A stretch of 64,000 nucleotides of DNA from an uncultured Bacteroidales bacterium (GTDB taxonomy: Bacteria > Bacteroidota > Bacteroidia > Bacteroidales > UBA932), in the NCBI GenBank assembly GCA_946403855.1, contig CAMJBH010000007.1, forward strand, positions 1 to 64,000, given 5' to 3'. The position numbers and the translations under genes were made by a program. The notes under the pieces are model-generated. The model did not search any database. It saw only the letters and a program-made list of their open reading frames with translations, and had not been told where the DNA came from. Below are positions 37,429 to 45,430 of the stretch, in pieces; position 1 is the stretch's first letter; every line of letters starts with the position of its first letter.

Positions 37429-38281
37429 ATGAAAAGAATAATACTTGTTATATTGCTGATAATAGTATTAATACCTTTTTTATGGCTGGTTTTATGGTCT
37501 GCCATAACCTGGTTTTATGAATTTAAGGCGGATCTTCCATGCGGCGAAAAAGAAGAAGTATATTGTTATATACCTGAAGCAGAGTTATATTTCAAGATTG
37601 AAGGTTCCACTTTGAGAATTTCAAGGGATCTAAAAGCTTTAAAGTCAAATCAAGGAAATAGCACGGACCTTCAATTGATGAACAAACAATATCCTTCAAC
37701 CATTTTTTATCCTTTAGAGCAAAGTAAAAAACTGGTATTTATAAGTGATCCGCATAATTGTCTTAGACTCTTACGGAATACTGAGAGTGTTGTATGGATA
37801 TCCGAAAAACAAACCGGTTTAGTTCTTCCCAAAAGCGTAGAGATTATTCTGCCAAAATCTAGTGCCTATTTCTATTATCGTCTTTCGGATGGCTCATGTC
37901 ATAAAGCAGAACTTATCGACAAAGAAGCCATAAAAAAAATACCGGCAAAAAGTGATACTTGCCGTGGCGATTATTCACCATTGAATCTTCTTTTCGAAGA
38001 TTTTCTGTCAGAGACAATTGATGACGCCAATATACATGTGGTGAATCACGGAGCAATTACTCTCCATCTTCGCGATAACTGGATAGTGTGTGGAAAGAAC
38101 CGCATTTCCCCTTGTTTATTACTTATTTTGCTCCGAAGATAGCAGTTGTGTTTTGTTTAAGAAGTGCGAAGATTTACAACTAATAGAATCCCAAATAACA
38201 AAGGAAGACATTAAAAACTCTGGAATGAAAAACTGGTACATAATACACGTGGATCCTTTCATGATTGAAGAACTCGATTGA
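37429..38281 (+). pseudogene. Frameshifted membrane-anchored immunity-like gene
   Basis: The start at 37429 (MKRIILVILLIIVLIPFLWL) gives an N-terminal membrane anchor and about 210 residues of AT-rich coding sequence in frame one. After DNWIVCGK near 38090 the natural continuation (RTAFPLVYYLFCSEDSSC up to HVDPFMIEELD, stop at 38281) is in the next frame, so one base has been gained or lost. It sits between immunity 2 and Rhs tip 3, probably an immunity gene whose toxin has been lost. No family was recognised. A sequencing error is possible. Confidence 0.6.
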
Positions 38282-38298
38282 ATTATTATTCTGGTACA

Positions 38299-38396
38299 AA
38301 TATGATTCATCGTGTAAGAAGTTTTTTATCACAGACTCTCAGTTACAATATCCTAAGTCTGCCCTGTTCTATAAGCACCTCGTACGACGAGGCTGC
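38299..38396 (+). repeat. Rhs-core repeat, copy 2
   Basis: Second copy of the 98-bp core segment at 35566-35663, with a handful of substitutions. Confidence 0.7.
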
Positions 38397-38559
38397 CTAC
38401 TCATACCTGTCCGACGGCACGAAGGCGCAAGTGCTTGGCGAGCAGAATGAGGACGGCTATGCCTATCTGGGCTCGATGGTGTTCGCGCTCCGTGAGGGAG
38501 AGTGGCTGTTTGACAGCACCCCGGTAAAGGGCCTCTGGCAGCATTCTAGGGCATGTTAA
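38302..38559 (+). pseudogene. Orphan Rhs fragment 3 (core only)
   Basis: The frame encodes Rhs core sequence: SYNILSLPCSISTS, DEAAYSYLSDGTKAQVLGEQ, YAYLGSMVFALREGEWLFD, STPVKG. It then runs into non-core sequence and stops at 38557-38559. Unlike tip 2 it keeps the core part after DEAAY, but it has no toxin. GC content returns to the host level from here on. It is a decayed remnant with no N-terminal region. Confidence 0.8.
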
Positions 38560-38669
38560 CGGGCAAGGTGTCTCTTTTTGCGGGGGACCTTGCCCGGCAA
38601 AGGGCCTTTGACAGCATTCTAGGGCATGTTAACGGGCAAGGTGTCGCCTGTTTTTCTGCACCTTGCCCG
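38526..38669 (+). repeat. 73-bp tandem duplication carrying two strong hairpins
   Basis: A unit starting AAAGGGCC at 38526 repeats at 38599. Each copy has a stem: CGGGCAAGG (38560-38568) with CCTTGCCCG (38588-38596), and CGGGCAAGGTG (38633-38643) with CACCTTGCCCG (38659-38669), both with T-rich loops. They probably block transcription from the island into sufC, or are remnants of intergenic repeats. Confidence 0.7.
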
Positions 38670-38680
38670 TTTGGCGACTC

Positions 38681-38930
38681 GCAGCGGGCTACAGCGGGAG
38701 AAAAACCGCCGAATCTTCTCCCGAACGGCGGAACCATCGGTCGTCCTGTAGTAGGCATATTGCTGTGCCCCAGGTACTTAGCCATTTCAAGTGCGGGAAA
38801 ACACCCACACTTGAAATTGCGAAGTGGCTGGTCACCAGCTAGTTAGAGAATGCAGCAGGCGGCGCAACGTCGCCTTCCCTGTTGCAGTTTATGAAAAAAC
38901 CGACTATCTTTACGCCGCCAAGGAATTGCA
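38681..38930 (+). repeat. Island-boundary direct repeat, right copy
   Basis: About 250 bp similar to 34124-34428, again ending in an Rhs-core remnant (EKTDYLYAAKELQ). It stops 21 bp before the sufC start codon, so the sufC upstream region is entirely island-derived. Confidence 0.7.
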
Positions 38931-38951
38931 GAGGGAGAATATTGAATATTT

Positions 38952-39704
38952 ATGAATGACATATTACTAGAAATCAAAGATCTTCATGCCGGAATAGAAG
39001 GGAGGGAGATCCTGAAGGGTGTGAATCTGACCATACGCCGCGGCGAAGTGCATGCCGTGATGGGCCCCAACGGAGCCGGAAAATCCACGCTGAGCGCAGT
39101 ACTGGCGGGCCGTTCCGACTATGCCGTGACTTCTGGCAGCATAATCTATGACGGCCGCGACCTGCTGTCCATGGCTCCCGAGGAGCGCTCGTGGGCGGGC
39201 ATCTTCCTGAGTTTTCAGTATCCGGTCGAGATCCCCGGCGTGAGCATCACCAACTTCATGAAAGCTGCGCTGAACTCCCGCCGCAAGGCAGCTGGCAAGC
39301 CCGAGCTGAGTCCTTCCGAATTCCTTAAACTGTTGAAGGAAAAAATGGCCCTGGTGCAGATGAAGGGTGAATTTGCCAAACGCGAAGTCAACGTCGGCTT
39401 CTCCGGTGGAGAAAAGAAGCGCAACGAAATCTTCCAGATGGCCATGCTGGAACCTACGCTCAGCATACTTGACGAGACAGACAGCGGACTTGACGTCGAT
39501 GCCCTGCGCATAGTGGCGGACGGCGTGAACCGTCTCCGCACTCCGCAGACTGCCTCGATTGTCATTACCCATTACCAGCGCCTACTGGAGTACATAGTAC
39601 CGGACGTGGTGCATGTGCTCAAGGATGGGCATATCGTCCGCACTGGCGGGCGCGAGCTCGTGGACATCATAGAGAGGGACGGCTACGATGGAATCGACGG
39701 ATAA
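38952..39704 (+). CDS. sufC: Fe-S cluster assembly ATPase SufC
   Basis: The 250-residue ABC ATPase has Walker [10 protein letters not shown] near 36, Q-loop [12 protein letters not shown] near 88, SufC signature [16 protein letters not shown] near 148, Walker [17 protein letters not shown] and H-loop ITHYQRLL near 206. SufC powers conformational change of the SufB-SufD scaffold. The end overlaps sufD by 17 nt. The sequence upstream of sufC is the right boundary repeat of the Rhs island, so its promoter must lie in the island or transcription must read through it. Confidence 0.96.
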   Translation: MNDILLEIKDLHAGIEGREILKGVNLTIRRGEVHAVMGPNGAGKSTLSAVLAGRSDYAVTSGSIIYDGRDLLSMAPEERSWAGIFLSFQYPVEIPGVSITNFMKAALNSRRKAAGKPELSPSEFLKLLKEKMALVQMKGEFAKREVNVGFSGGEKKRNEIFQMAMLEPTLSILDETDSGLDVDALRIVADGVNRLRTPQTASIVITHYQRLLEYIVPDVVHVLKDGHIVRTGGRELVDIIERDGYDGIDG

Positions 39705-40257
39705 TCAGATAATTGTGCTGGGGCGCGATCCTGTGCCTTCCGTGATTCATCTGGAGGCTGGGGAGTCGCTTCGAATGACCCTGCTGGTCCCCGAAGGGGT
39801 TAGCTGCAGCCACTGCCTTGAGATACACCTCGACGGCCCGGGGGCTTCGCTCGACCTGGCCGGGGCCTGGCGCTGCACGTCCTCCGAGAATGTCCGTCTG
39901 CAGGTGATTGTGCGGCACAATGTACCCGGATGCACTTCCGAACAGTTGTTCAAGGGCGTTGTAGGTGGCAGTGCGCGCGCCGAATTCGGCGGCCTGGTTT
40001 ATGTGGCCCCCGGGGCCATGAAAACCGTTGCCCACCAGCAGGCCCATAGCTTGCTCTTGAGTCCCGACGCTTTTTGCGAGGCCCGTCCTCAGCTGGAAAT
40101 CTATGCCGACGACGTGGTGTGCTCGCACGGCGCCACCACGGGCTATCTGAATCCCGAAGAACTGTTCTATATGCGCAGCCGCGGTATTCCTGAAGAGGAA
40201 GCACGCGCCATGCAGGTCGAAGCTTTCCTTGCACCGGTCTTAAACCGCATGCCATGA
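39688..40257 (+). CDS. sufD: Short SufD-like Fe-S assembly protein
   Basis: The 189-residue protein matches the C-terminal half of SufD. It has beta-helix strands, then [26 protein letters not shown] sequence, the signature [20 protein letters not shown] with the conserved His, and [20 protein letters not shown] at the end. Typical SufD is over 400 residues; the N-terminal helical domain and much of the beta-helix are absent. The frame is intact and tightly packed (17-nt overlap with sufC, ATGA overlap with ispE), so it looks like a genuinely reduced protein and not a recent break. Confidence 0.85.
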   Translation: MESTDNQIIVLGRDPVPSVIHLEAGESLRMTLLVPEGVSCSHCLEIHLDGPGASLDLAGAWRCTSSENVRLQVIVRHNVPGCTSEQLFKGVVGGSARAEFGGLVYVAPGAMKTVAHQQAHSLLLSPDAFCEARPQLEIYADDVVCSHGATTGYLNPEELFYMRSRGIPEEEARAMQVEAFLAPVLNRMP

Positions 40258-41291
40258 CGGTCCGCACCTGCACGAAAGTCAATGTCGGGCTTAACGTACT
40301 GCGCAAGCGTCCCGACGGCTACCACGACCTGGAGACTTTGTTCGTCCCCTACTACGGCTATTCTGACACCATTACCGTGGAGCCGTCCAAATATCTTACG
40401 ATAGACATAGACCATCCGGACTATACGCTTTGGGATCCGTTTGAAGACCTCACGGTGAAGGCCTGGCGCCTCCTTAAGGCTGATTTTCCCCAGCTGCCGG
40501 CAGTGTCTATCCATCTCGTGAAGCAGGCCCCAGTGGGTGCCGGGCTCGGGGGAGGGAGCGCCGACGCAGCCTTCATGCTACGCGCCCTGAACGAGATGTT
40601 CTCCCTCGGACTGGACACCTCCGCCCTGGCCGATTATGCCGCCCGCCTCGGCTCCGACTGTGCCTTTTTTGTATATGCTGCAGCTGCAGCATATACAAAA
40701 ACTATCCCCCTGCGCCCCCAGGGGACGGGGGAGGGTTCCCCCGAAACCCCCTCTGTCGCTTCGCTCCGGACCGGCAGCAATACAAAAACTATCCCCCTGC
40801 GCCCCAAGGGGACGGGGGAGGGATTGGCAGCGATGTTCGCCACCGGCAGGGGAGAGATCCTGGAGCCCTTCGATATAGACCTAAGCGCCTATGAACTGCA
40901 GGTGGAGGTGCCTTTGGACTCCGAGGGCAAGCCCGTGGCAGTCAGCACCCGCGAAGCCTACGCCGGCATCGTGCCCCGAGACCTCTGGACCTCCCCGGCC
41001 GTTGCAAAGCCGGAGCAGCACCGCTCCGACCGACTTTGGCCCTTACGAACAGGAGATCGGAGCGATGCTGCTCCGGCTAAGGACGGTTTGGAAAGGCCCC
41101 TGCCGCTCCGCGAAGCCCTCCGTCTTCCGGCGGAGCAATGGCGCGGCCTTGTTGTCAATGACTTCGAAGCCTCCGTCTGCCCGCAGCATCCGGAGATACC
41201 CTCACTGATAGCAGACTTCTACCGCCGAGGTGCCGTCTATGCCTCCATGTCCGGTTCCGGATCAGCCGTATTCGGATTGTTCCGAAAATAA
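40254..41291 (+). CDS. ispE: 4-diphosphocytidyl-2-C-methyl-D-erythritol kinase with two palindromic insertions
   Basis: IspE phosphorylates CDP-methylerythritol in the MEP isoprenoid pathway. The GHMP kinase marks are TKVNVGLNVLRKRPDGYHDL, PVGAGLGGGSADAAF near 98 and SMSGSGSAVFG at the end. At 345 residues it is much longer than usual (about 270). The excess lies in two blocks absent from the family: about residues 142-193, interrupting DCAFFVY...ATGRGEILEPF, and about 243-281, between AGIVPR and PLREALRLP. Both are encoded by repeat-rich palindromic DNA and keep the frame. Activity is probably retained if the loops protrude; this is untested. Confidence 0.9.
   Translation: MTVRTCTKVNVGLNVLRKRPDGYHDLETLFVPYYGYSDTITVEPSKYLTIDIDHPDYTLWDPFEDLTVKAWRLLKADFPQLPAVSIHLVKQAPVGAGLGGGSADAAFMLRALNEMFSLGLDTSALADYAARLGSDCAFFVYAAAAAYTKTIPLRPQGTGEGSPETPSVASLRTGSNTKTIPLRPKGTGEGLAAMFATGRGEILEPFDIDLSAYELQVEVPLDSEGKPVAVSTREAYAGIVPRDLWTSPAVAKPEQHRSDRLWPLRTGDRSDAAPAKDGLERPLPLREALRLPAEQWRGLVVNDFEASVCPQHPEIPSLIADFYRRGAVYASMSGSGSAVFGLFRK
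40666..40701. repeat. Perfect 36-bp palindrome inside ispE
   Basis: TTTTTGTATATGCTGCAG at 40666-40683 is followed at once by its exact reverse complement to 40701. It marks the left edge of the first insertion and encodes FFVYAAAAAYTK. Confidence 0.9.
40694..40822. repeat. 42-bp direct repeat within ispE insertion 1
   Basis: A 42-bp unit (40694-40735 and 40781-40822, TACAAAAACTATCCCCCTGC onward) occurs twice, 87 bp apart. Each unit contains a CCCC...GGGG near-palindrome and encodes TKTIPLRP(Q/K)GTGEG. Confidence 0.85.
41008..41078. repeat. 22-bp inverted repeat of ispE insertion 2
   Basis: 41008-41029 (AGCCGGAGCAGCACCGCTCC and 2 more bases) pairs with 41057-41078 at 21 of 22 positions across a 27-nt loop. 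It lies entirely in the second extra block of the protein. Confidence 0.85.
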
Positions 41292-41293
41292 AC

Positions 41294-41301
41294 TATCTTT
41301 G
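41294..41301 (+). promoter_or_regulatory. -7 box for DUF5686-type gene
   Basis: TATCTTTG lies 11 nt before the ATG at 41313, giving a very short leader. Confidence 0.5.
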
Positions 41302-41312
41302 CAGTCCCTATC

Positions 41313-43856
41313 ATGAAAAGGACACTGCTAATACTGATCACGCTATTTGCCGCCATCTCCCTTGGGGCCCAGACCACCAAGGTCAGGGGCACCGTGACCG
41401 ATGCCGACACAGGGGAGTCCATACCGTTTGCAGGAGTGTTCTTCAAAGGCACGACCATAGGCATGACCGCCGATATCGACGGAAAGTTCACCCTCGAAAC
41501 CCGTGATCCGGCAGCGCAGGTCCTTGTATGTCAACTGCTTGGCTATGACACTCAAGAAGTGGACATAAAGCACGGAGCCTTCACGGAAGTCAACTTCAAA
41601 CTCAAGCTCACCGACAATCAGCTGTCGGGAGCCGTCGTCAAAGCAGACAACCGTCTCATAAAGCGTCTGTTACGGAATATAGACGCCCACCGCGAGCGCA
41701 ACGACCCAGACCTGAGGCCGCACTACAGCTGCAAAATATACAACAAGATGGAGCTGGACCTCACCCATCCCCGTGAGCAGCTCACAAACAAGCGCTTCCT
41801 CAAGGATTTCGGATTTGTGTTCGACTATATCGACACATCGGTGGTCAGCGGCGTGCCGTACCTTCCGGCCATGATATCCGAAACGGTCGTAGAGCGCAGG
41901 CATACCCGCAATCCCGAAAGAGACAACGAGACCGTGCTCGCCAACCGCATCTCCGGAATCAACCCCGAGCATAACCTGCTGAGCCAGTTTACCGGCAGCA
42001 TGCACCTGCGGGCCAACTTCTACAAGCCCTTCATCAACAGCTTCGACGTGGAATTCCCTTCGCCCATACAAAACGGAGGCTTGCTGTACTACAACTACTT
42101 CATAGTGGATTCGCTGCAGATGGACGGACGCAAAACCTACGTGGTGCGTTACCATCCCAAGCCCGGCATATCGACCCCCGCACTCGACGGCGAGATGCGT
42201 ATAGACGCCGAGGAATTCGCCCTCAAGAGCATAAAGGCCAAGATGATGCGCGGAGGCAATGTGAACTGGCTCCGTGATATAGTGCTGGAGTCTGATTATC
42301 AGAGACTTCCCGATTCCACCTGGTTCTATTCCCAGGACAAACTCTACGCCGACTTTTCCATCGCCCTTGGCGACTCGTCCCGTGTGATGTCCGTGATCGG
42401 CATGCGGCAGCTCAACTACTCCGAGGTCGATTTCAGCCCGATAGAAGAGATGTCCATGGCGGACGGAAAGGTGAAAGTGCTCCCGGAAGCCAACCACAAA
42501 GACGATGCGTATTGGGCGCAGGCCCGCCCTTACGAGCTCACCAAGAAGGAAACGGACATCTACAAGATGGTGGACCAGATCCAGGACGTACCTCTTTACA
42601 AGTCGGTGTACAACACCATCTATACGCTTGTCAACGAGTACTGGGACATAGGCCCCATAGGTATAGGCCCATACATGCAGGTCATAAGCAACAATGCTCT
42701 CGAAGGCTTCAAGCCGCGCCTGGGCATCCACACCTCCAAGAACCTCAGCAAAGAGTTCCGCTGGACGGGCTTCCTGGCTTATGGTTTCAGGGACAAGGAG
42801 TTCAAAGGGGGCATAACCTACGAAAGGCTCTTCCAAAGGGAGCCTCAGCGAAAACTGACCCTGGATGCATCCTACGATGTGTTCCAGCTTGGCAAGGGCA
42901 GCAGTAACCTTACGAGCGGCAACATCCTTGCGTCCATCTGGGGCGGCACCTCCAGGCTTGCCCCGCGCAGCAATTTCTCCGCCCTCTACGAGCATGAATT
43001 CTCAATGAACTTCAATGCCGTGGCGGAAGTTGCGCTCAGACGCTATTACTCGAATGTTTTCGTACCCATGGACACATGGGATCCGGGAAACTCGCTTCCC
43101 AGCGTGGCTACCAACGAATTGCGCTTCCAGGCCCGCTTCTCGAAAGAAGAGACCGTGAACCGCGGATATTTCAACAAGACCTACGTACACACCTACTATC
43201 CTATCTGGACCATAGACCTGTCGGGGTCCGTCCCGGGGCTTAGGCCGGGGGACGTGGGCTACTTCAAGCCGCAGCTGTATGTGGACTGGAAATTCAGGAT
43301 TCCTCCTTTCGGCATGTCCGACATTCATTTCAATGCCGGAGCTATCATTGGCAAGGTGCCGTGGCCGCTGCTGAACATGTTCCCAGGCAATGCCACCAAC
43401 ATTCTGGACAAGAGTGCCTTCTCGTGCATGGAGTACTTTGAATTCGCTTCCGACCGTTGGGCGACCCTGATTTGGTACCACAACCTCAACGGATTCATAC
43501 TCGGAAAGATTCCCCTATTGCGCAAGCTCCAGTTGAGGGAGGAATTCAGCGCCAAGGTGGCCTACGGCATGCTCAGCGATGCCAATAACGGCATGGACCC
43601 TGCGTACGGAGCCATGACGAAGTTCCCCACGCACGTCTATCCTCAGCGGGGCGGAGGGGCCTTTGCCTACACCACTAGTTCCATGAACGGCAAGCCGTAC
43701 GTGGAGCTTGGCATAGGCGTGTCCAACATATTCCGCCTGCTGCGTGTAGATTATGTCCGCAGGATCACCCACACCACCGTCACCGGTCCCGACGGCACTG
43801 TACGTCCGGCCCGCCGTCTCTGGACAATCAACGTGGGTATGGAATTCCGTTTCTAG
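41313..43856 (+). CDS. DUF5686 family outer-membrane protein with carboxypeptidase-regulatory-like domain
   Basis: The 847-residue protein has a signal peptide cleaved after SLGAQ. A carboxypeptidase-regulatory-like beta-sandwich follows (about 25-110, VRGTVTDADTGESIPFAGV and GMTADIDGKFTLET), then a long DUF5686 region and a C-terminal barrel-like part ending TINVGMEFRF. This architecture is common in Bacteroidota; the role is unknown, probably in envelope assembly or transport. It has no SusD partner, so it is not a SusC. Its stop overlaps the convergent aldehyde dehydrogenase stop at CTAG. Confidence 0.85.
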   Translation: MKRTLLILITLFAAISLGAQTTKVRGTVTDADTGESIPFAGVFFKGTTIGMTADIDGKFTLETRDPAAQVLVCQLLGYDTQEVDIKHGAFTEVNFKLKLTDNQLSGAVVKADNRLIKRLLRNIDAHRERNDPDLRPHYSCKIYNKMELDLTHPREQLTNKRFLKDFGFVFDYIDTSVVSGVPYLPAMISETVVERRHTRNPERDNETVLANRISGINPEHNLLSQFTGSMHLRANFYKPFINSFDVEFPSPIQNGGLLYYNYFIVDSLQMDGRKTYVVRYHPKPGISTPALDGEMRIDAEEFALKSIKAKMMRGGNVNWLRDIVLESDYQRLPDSTWFYSQDKLYADFSIALGDSSRVMSVIGMRQLNYSEVDFSPIEEMSMADGKVKVLPEANHKDDAYWAQARPYELTKKETDIYKMVDQIQDVPLYKSVYNTIYTLVNEYWDIGPIGIGPYMQVISNNALEGFKPRLGIHTSKNLSKEFRWTGFLAYGFRDKEFKGGITYERLFQREPQRKLTLDASYDVFQLGKGSSNLTSGNILASIWGGTSRLAPRSNFSALYEHEFSMNFNAVAEVALRRYYSNVFVPMDTWDPGNSLPSVATNELRFQARFSKEETVNRGYFNKTYVHTYYPIWTIDLSGSVPGLRPGDVGYFKPQLYVDWKFRIPPFGMSDIHFNAGAIIGKVPWPLLNMFPGNATNILDKSAFSCMEYFEFASDRWATLIWYHNLNGFILGKIPLLRKLQLREEFSAKVAYGMLSDANNGMDPAYGAMTKFPTHVYPQRGGGAFAYTTSSMNGKPYVELGIGVSNIFRLLRVDYVRRITHTTVTGPDGTVRPARRLWTINVGMEFRF

Positions 43857-45244
43857 CCCCTAAGAAGCATTTTCTTCGCCAGCTTGAACATTCCGTACGG
43901 CATGTAACGGAATTTGAGGTCTATGCTTGTGGGCGTTACGAGCACGGAGCGTTCGTGGCTGAAAGCCAGGAAACTGCGCTCGCTGTGGTAGCAGCCCATG
44001 CCGGAGTTGCCCACGCCGCCGAACGGAATCTTGCTGTTGGCAATGTGCATTATGACATCGTTGATGCAGGCGCCGCCGGAGCTGGTGTGCGACAGTATGT
44101 CCCAGCCGTCGGCTTTCTTGCCGAAGTAGTAGAAGGCCAGCGGTTTTTCCCTGCTGCAGACGAATTGTTCCACCTCGCTGCGCTCGCGGAAGGTCATGAC
44201 CGGGAAAATGGGGCCGAAGATTTCTTCTTGCATCACTGGGGCCTGTGGGCTCACACCGTCGAGCAGGGTGGGCTCGAACCAGCGTGTCGCGGGGTCTGTG
44301 TGGCCTCCGGCAATCACGGTGCCGTCTTTCAGATATGAGCTTAGGCGTGCGAAGGCGCGGTCGTGGACGATATGTACGTAGTGTTTTGCGTCTTTGGTGC
44401 CGTCGGGATACAGGCTGGCAAGCTCCTGCTTGAACGCCTCCACGAAGGCGTCCTTGGTGTCTTCGTGCAGGAACAGGTAGTCGGGAGCGATGCAGGTCTG
44501 GCCGCTGTTGAGGCACTTTCCCCAGGCGATGCGGCGGGCGGCGATCTGTATGTCGGCATCTTTGTCCACTATACAGGGGCTCTTGCCTCCGAGTTCCAGC
44601 ACCAAGGGCGTGAGGTACTTGGCCTGGGCTTCCATCACCACCTTTCCGAGGGCAGGGCTGCCGGTGAAGAACACCATGTCGTATCTTTGGCTGAACAGGG
44701 CACCGTTGACCTCGCGGTTGCCCTGCACCACGGCAATGTACCTGGATTCGAAAGTCTCTTCGATCATCTGCTGGAGCGCGACGGACACGTTCGGAACGTA
44801 GGGCGAGGGCTTGAGGATGGCTGTGCAGCCGGCGGCGATGGCTCCTACCAGAGGGCTCAGGAGCAGCTGTACGGGATAGTTCCATGGCGATACGATGAGC
44901 GCGCATCCCAGGGGCTCGCGTATGATGTAGCTGCTCGACGGAATGCCGGTGAGTGGAGTGTGGCGCTTGCGGCGGCGGGCCCATTTGCCCACGTGCTTCA
45001 GGGCATCTGATATTTCACCGTGCACAAGGCCGATCTCGGTCATGAAGGCCTCCTCGTAGGACTTGTGCAAGTCGGTCCAAAGGGCGTCGCACAGAGGTTT
45101 TTCCCATTTCTGGAGGGCACTGCGAAGGGCCTTTAGCTGCTGTTTACGGAATGAGATGTCGCGGGTTGTGCCGCTGGCGAAGAAGGCGCGCTGCTCTGCA
45201 TTGAGTGCCTCGATACGGGCCACTGTGGTGTTGGTGATGGTCAT
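43853..45244 (-). CDS. NAD(P)-dependent aldehyde dehydrogenase (class 3-like)
   Basis: The 463-residue enzyme oxidises aldehydes to acids in the cytoplasm. Seen are VSPWNYPVQLLLSPLVGAIAAG near 115, the nucleotide-binding FTGSPALGK near 190, catalytic Glu in LELGGKSP near 213, catalytic Cys in NSGQTCIAPDY near 247 and IFGPIFPVM near 333. The short length and the C-terminus (IPFGGVGNSGMGCYHSE, FSHERSVL) are like class 3/fatty aldehyde dehydrogenases. Substrate unknown. Convergent with the DUF5686 gene. Confidence 0.92.
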   Translation of the reverse strand: MTITNTTVARIEALNAEQRAFFASGTTRDISFRKQQLKALRSALQKWEKPLCDALWTDLHKSYEEAFMTEIGLVHGEISDALKHVGKWARRRKRHTPLTGIPSSSYIIREPLGCALIVSPWNYPVQLLLSPLVGAIAAGCTAILKPSPYVPNVSVALQQMIEETFESRYIAVVQGNREVNGALFSQRYDMVFFTGSPALGKVVMEAQAKYLTPLVLELGGKSPCIVDKDADIQIAARRIAWGKCLNSGQTCIAPDYLFLHEDTKDAFVEAFKQELASLYPDGTKDAKHYVHIVHDRAFARLSSYLKDGTVIAGGHTDPATRWFEPTLLDGVSPQAPVMQEEIFGPIFPVMTFRERSEVEQFVCSREKPLAFYYFGKKADGWDILSHTSSGGACINDVIMHIANSKIPFGGVGNSGMGCYHSERSFLAFSHERSVLVTPTSIDLKFRYMPYGMFKLAKKMLLRG

Positions 45245-45367
45245 ATTGTTTGTTTCAATATGCGAATATAAGGATTGTTTACCACATTTTGTCTTTGAGT
45301 TTTAAGCTAATCTATCGTTTTTAGGGGTGCACTGCTCTGGACCACTAGGAACGAAAATAGGCGAAAA

Positions 45368-45405
45368 CGACGCTAGGGGTACATCTATAGGCACCCCTAG
45401 CGTCG
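45368..45405 (-). terminator. Intrinsic terminator of the OM barrel gene at 45431
   Basis: CGACGCTAGGGGT (45368-45380) pairs perfectly with ACCCCTAGCGTCG (45393-45405), loop 12 nt. On the minus strand the stem is followed by TTTTCGCC. It closes the gene ending at 45431. Confidence 0.75.
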
Positions 45406-45430
45406 CTGCTTTGTTAATCTTTTTGGCAGG

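Noticed and set aside
34071..38951. Insertion sequence or prophage as the source of the island
   Set aside because: No transposase, integrase or phage gene and no terminal inverted repeats of an IS; the content is Rhs core, tips and immunity-like genes.
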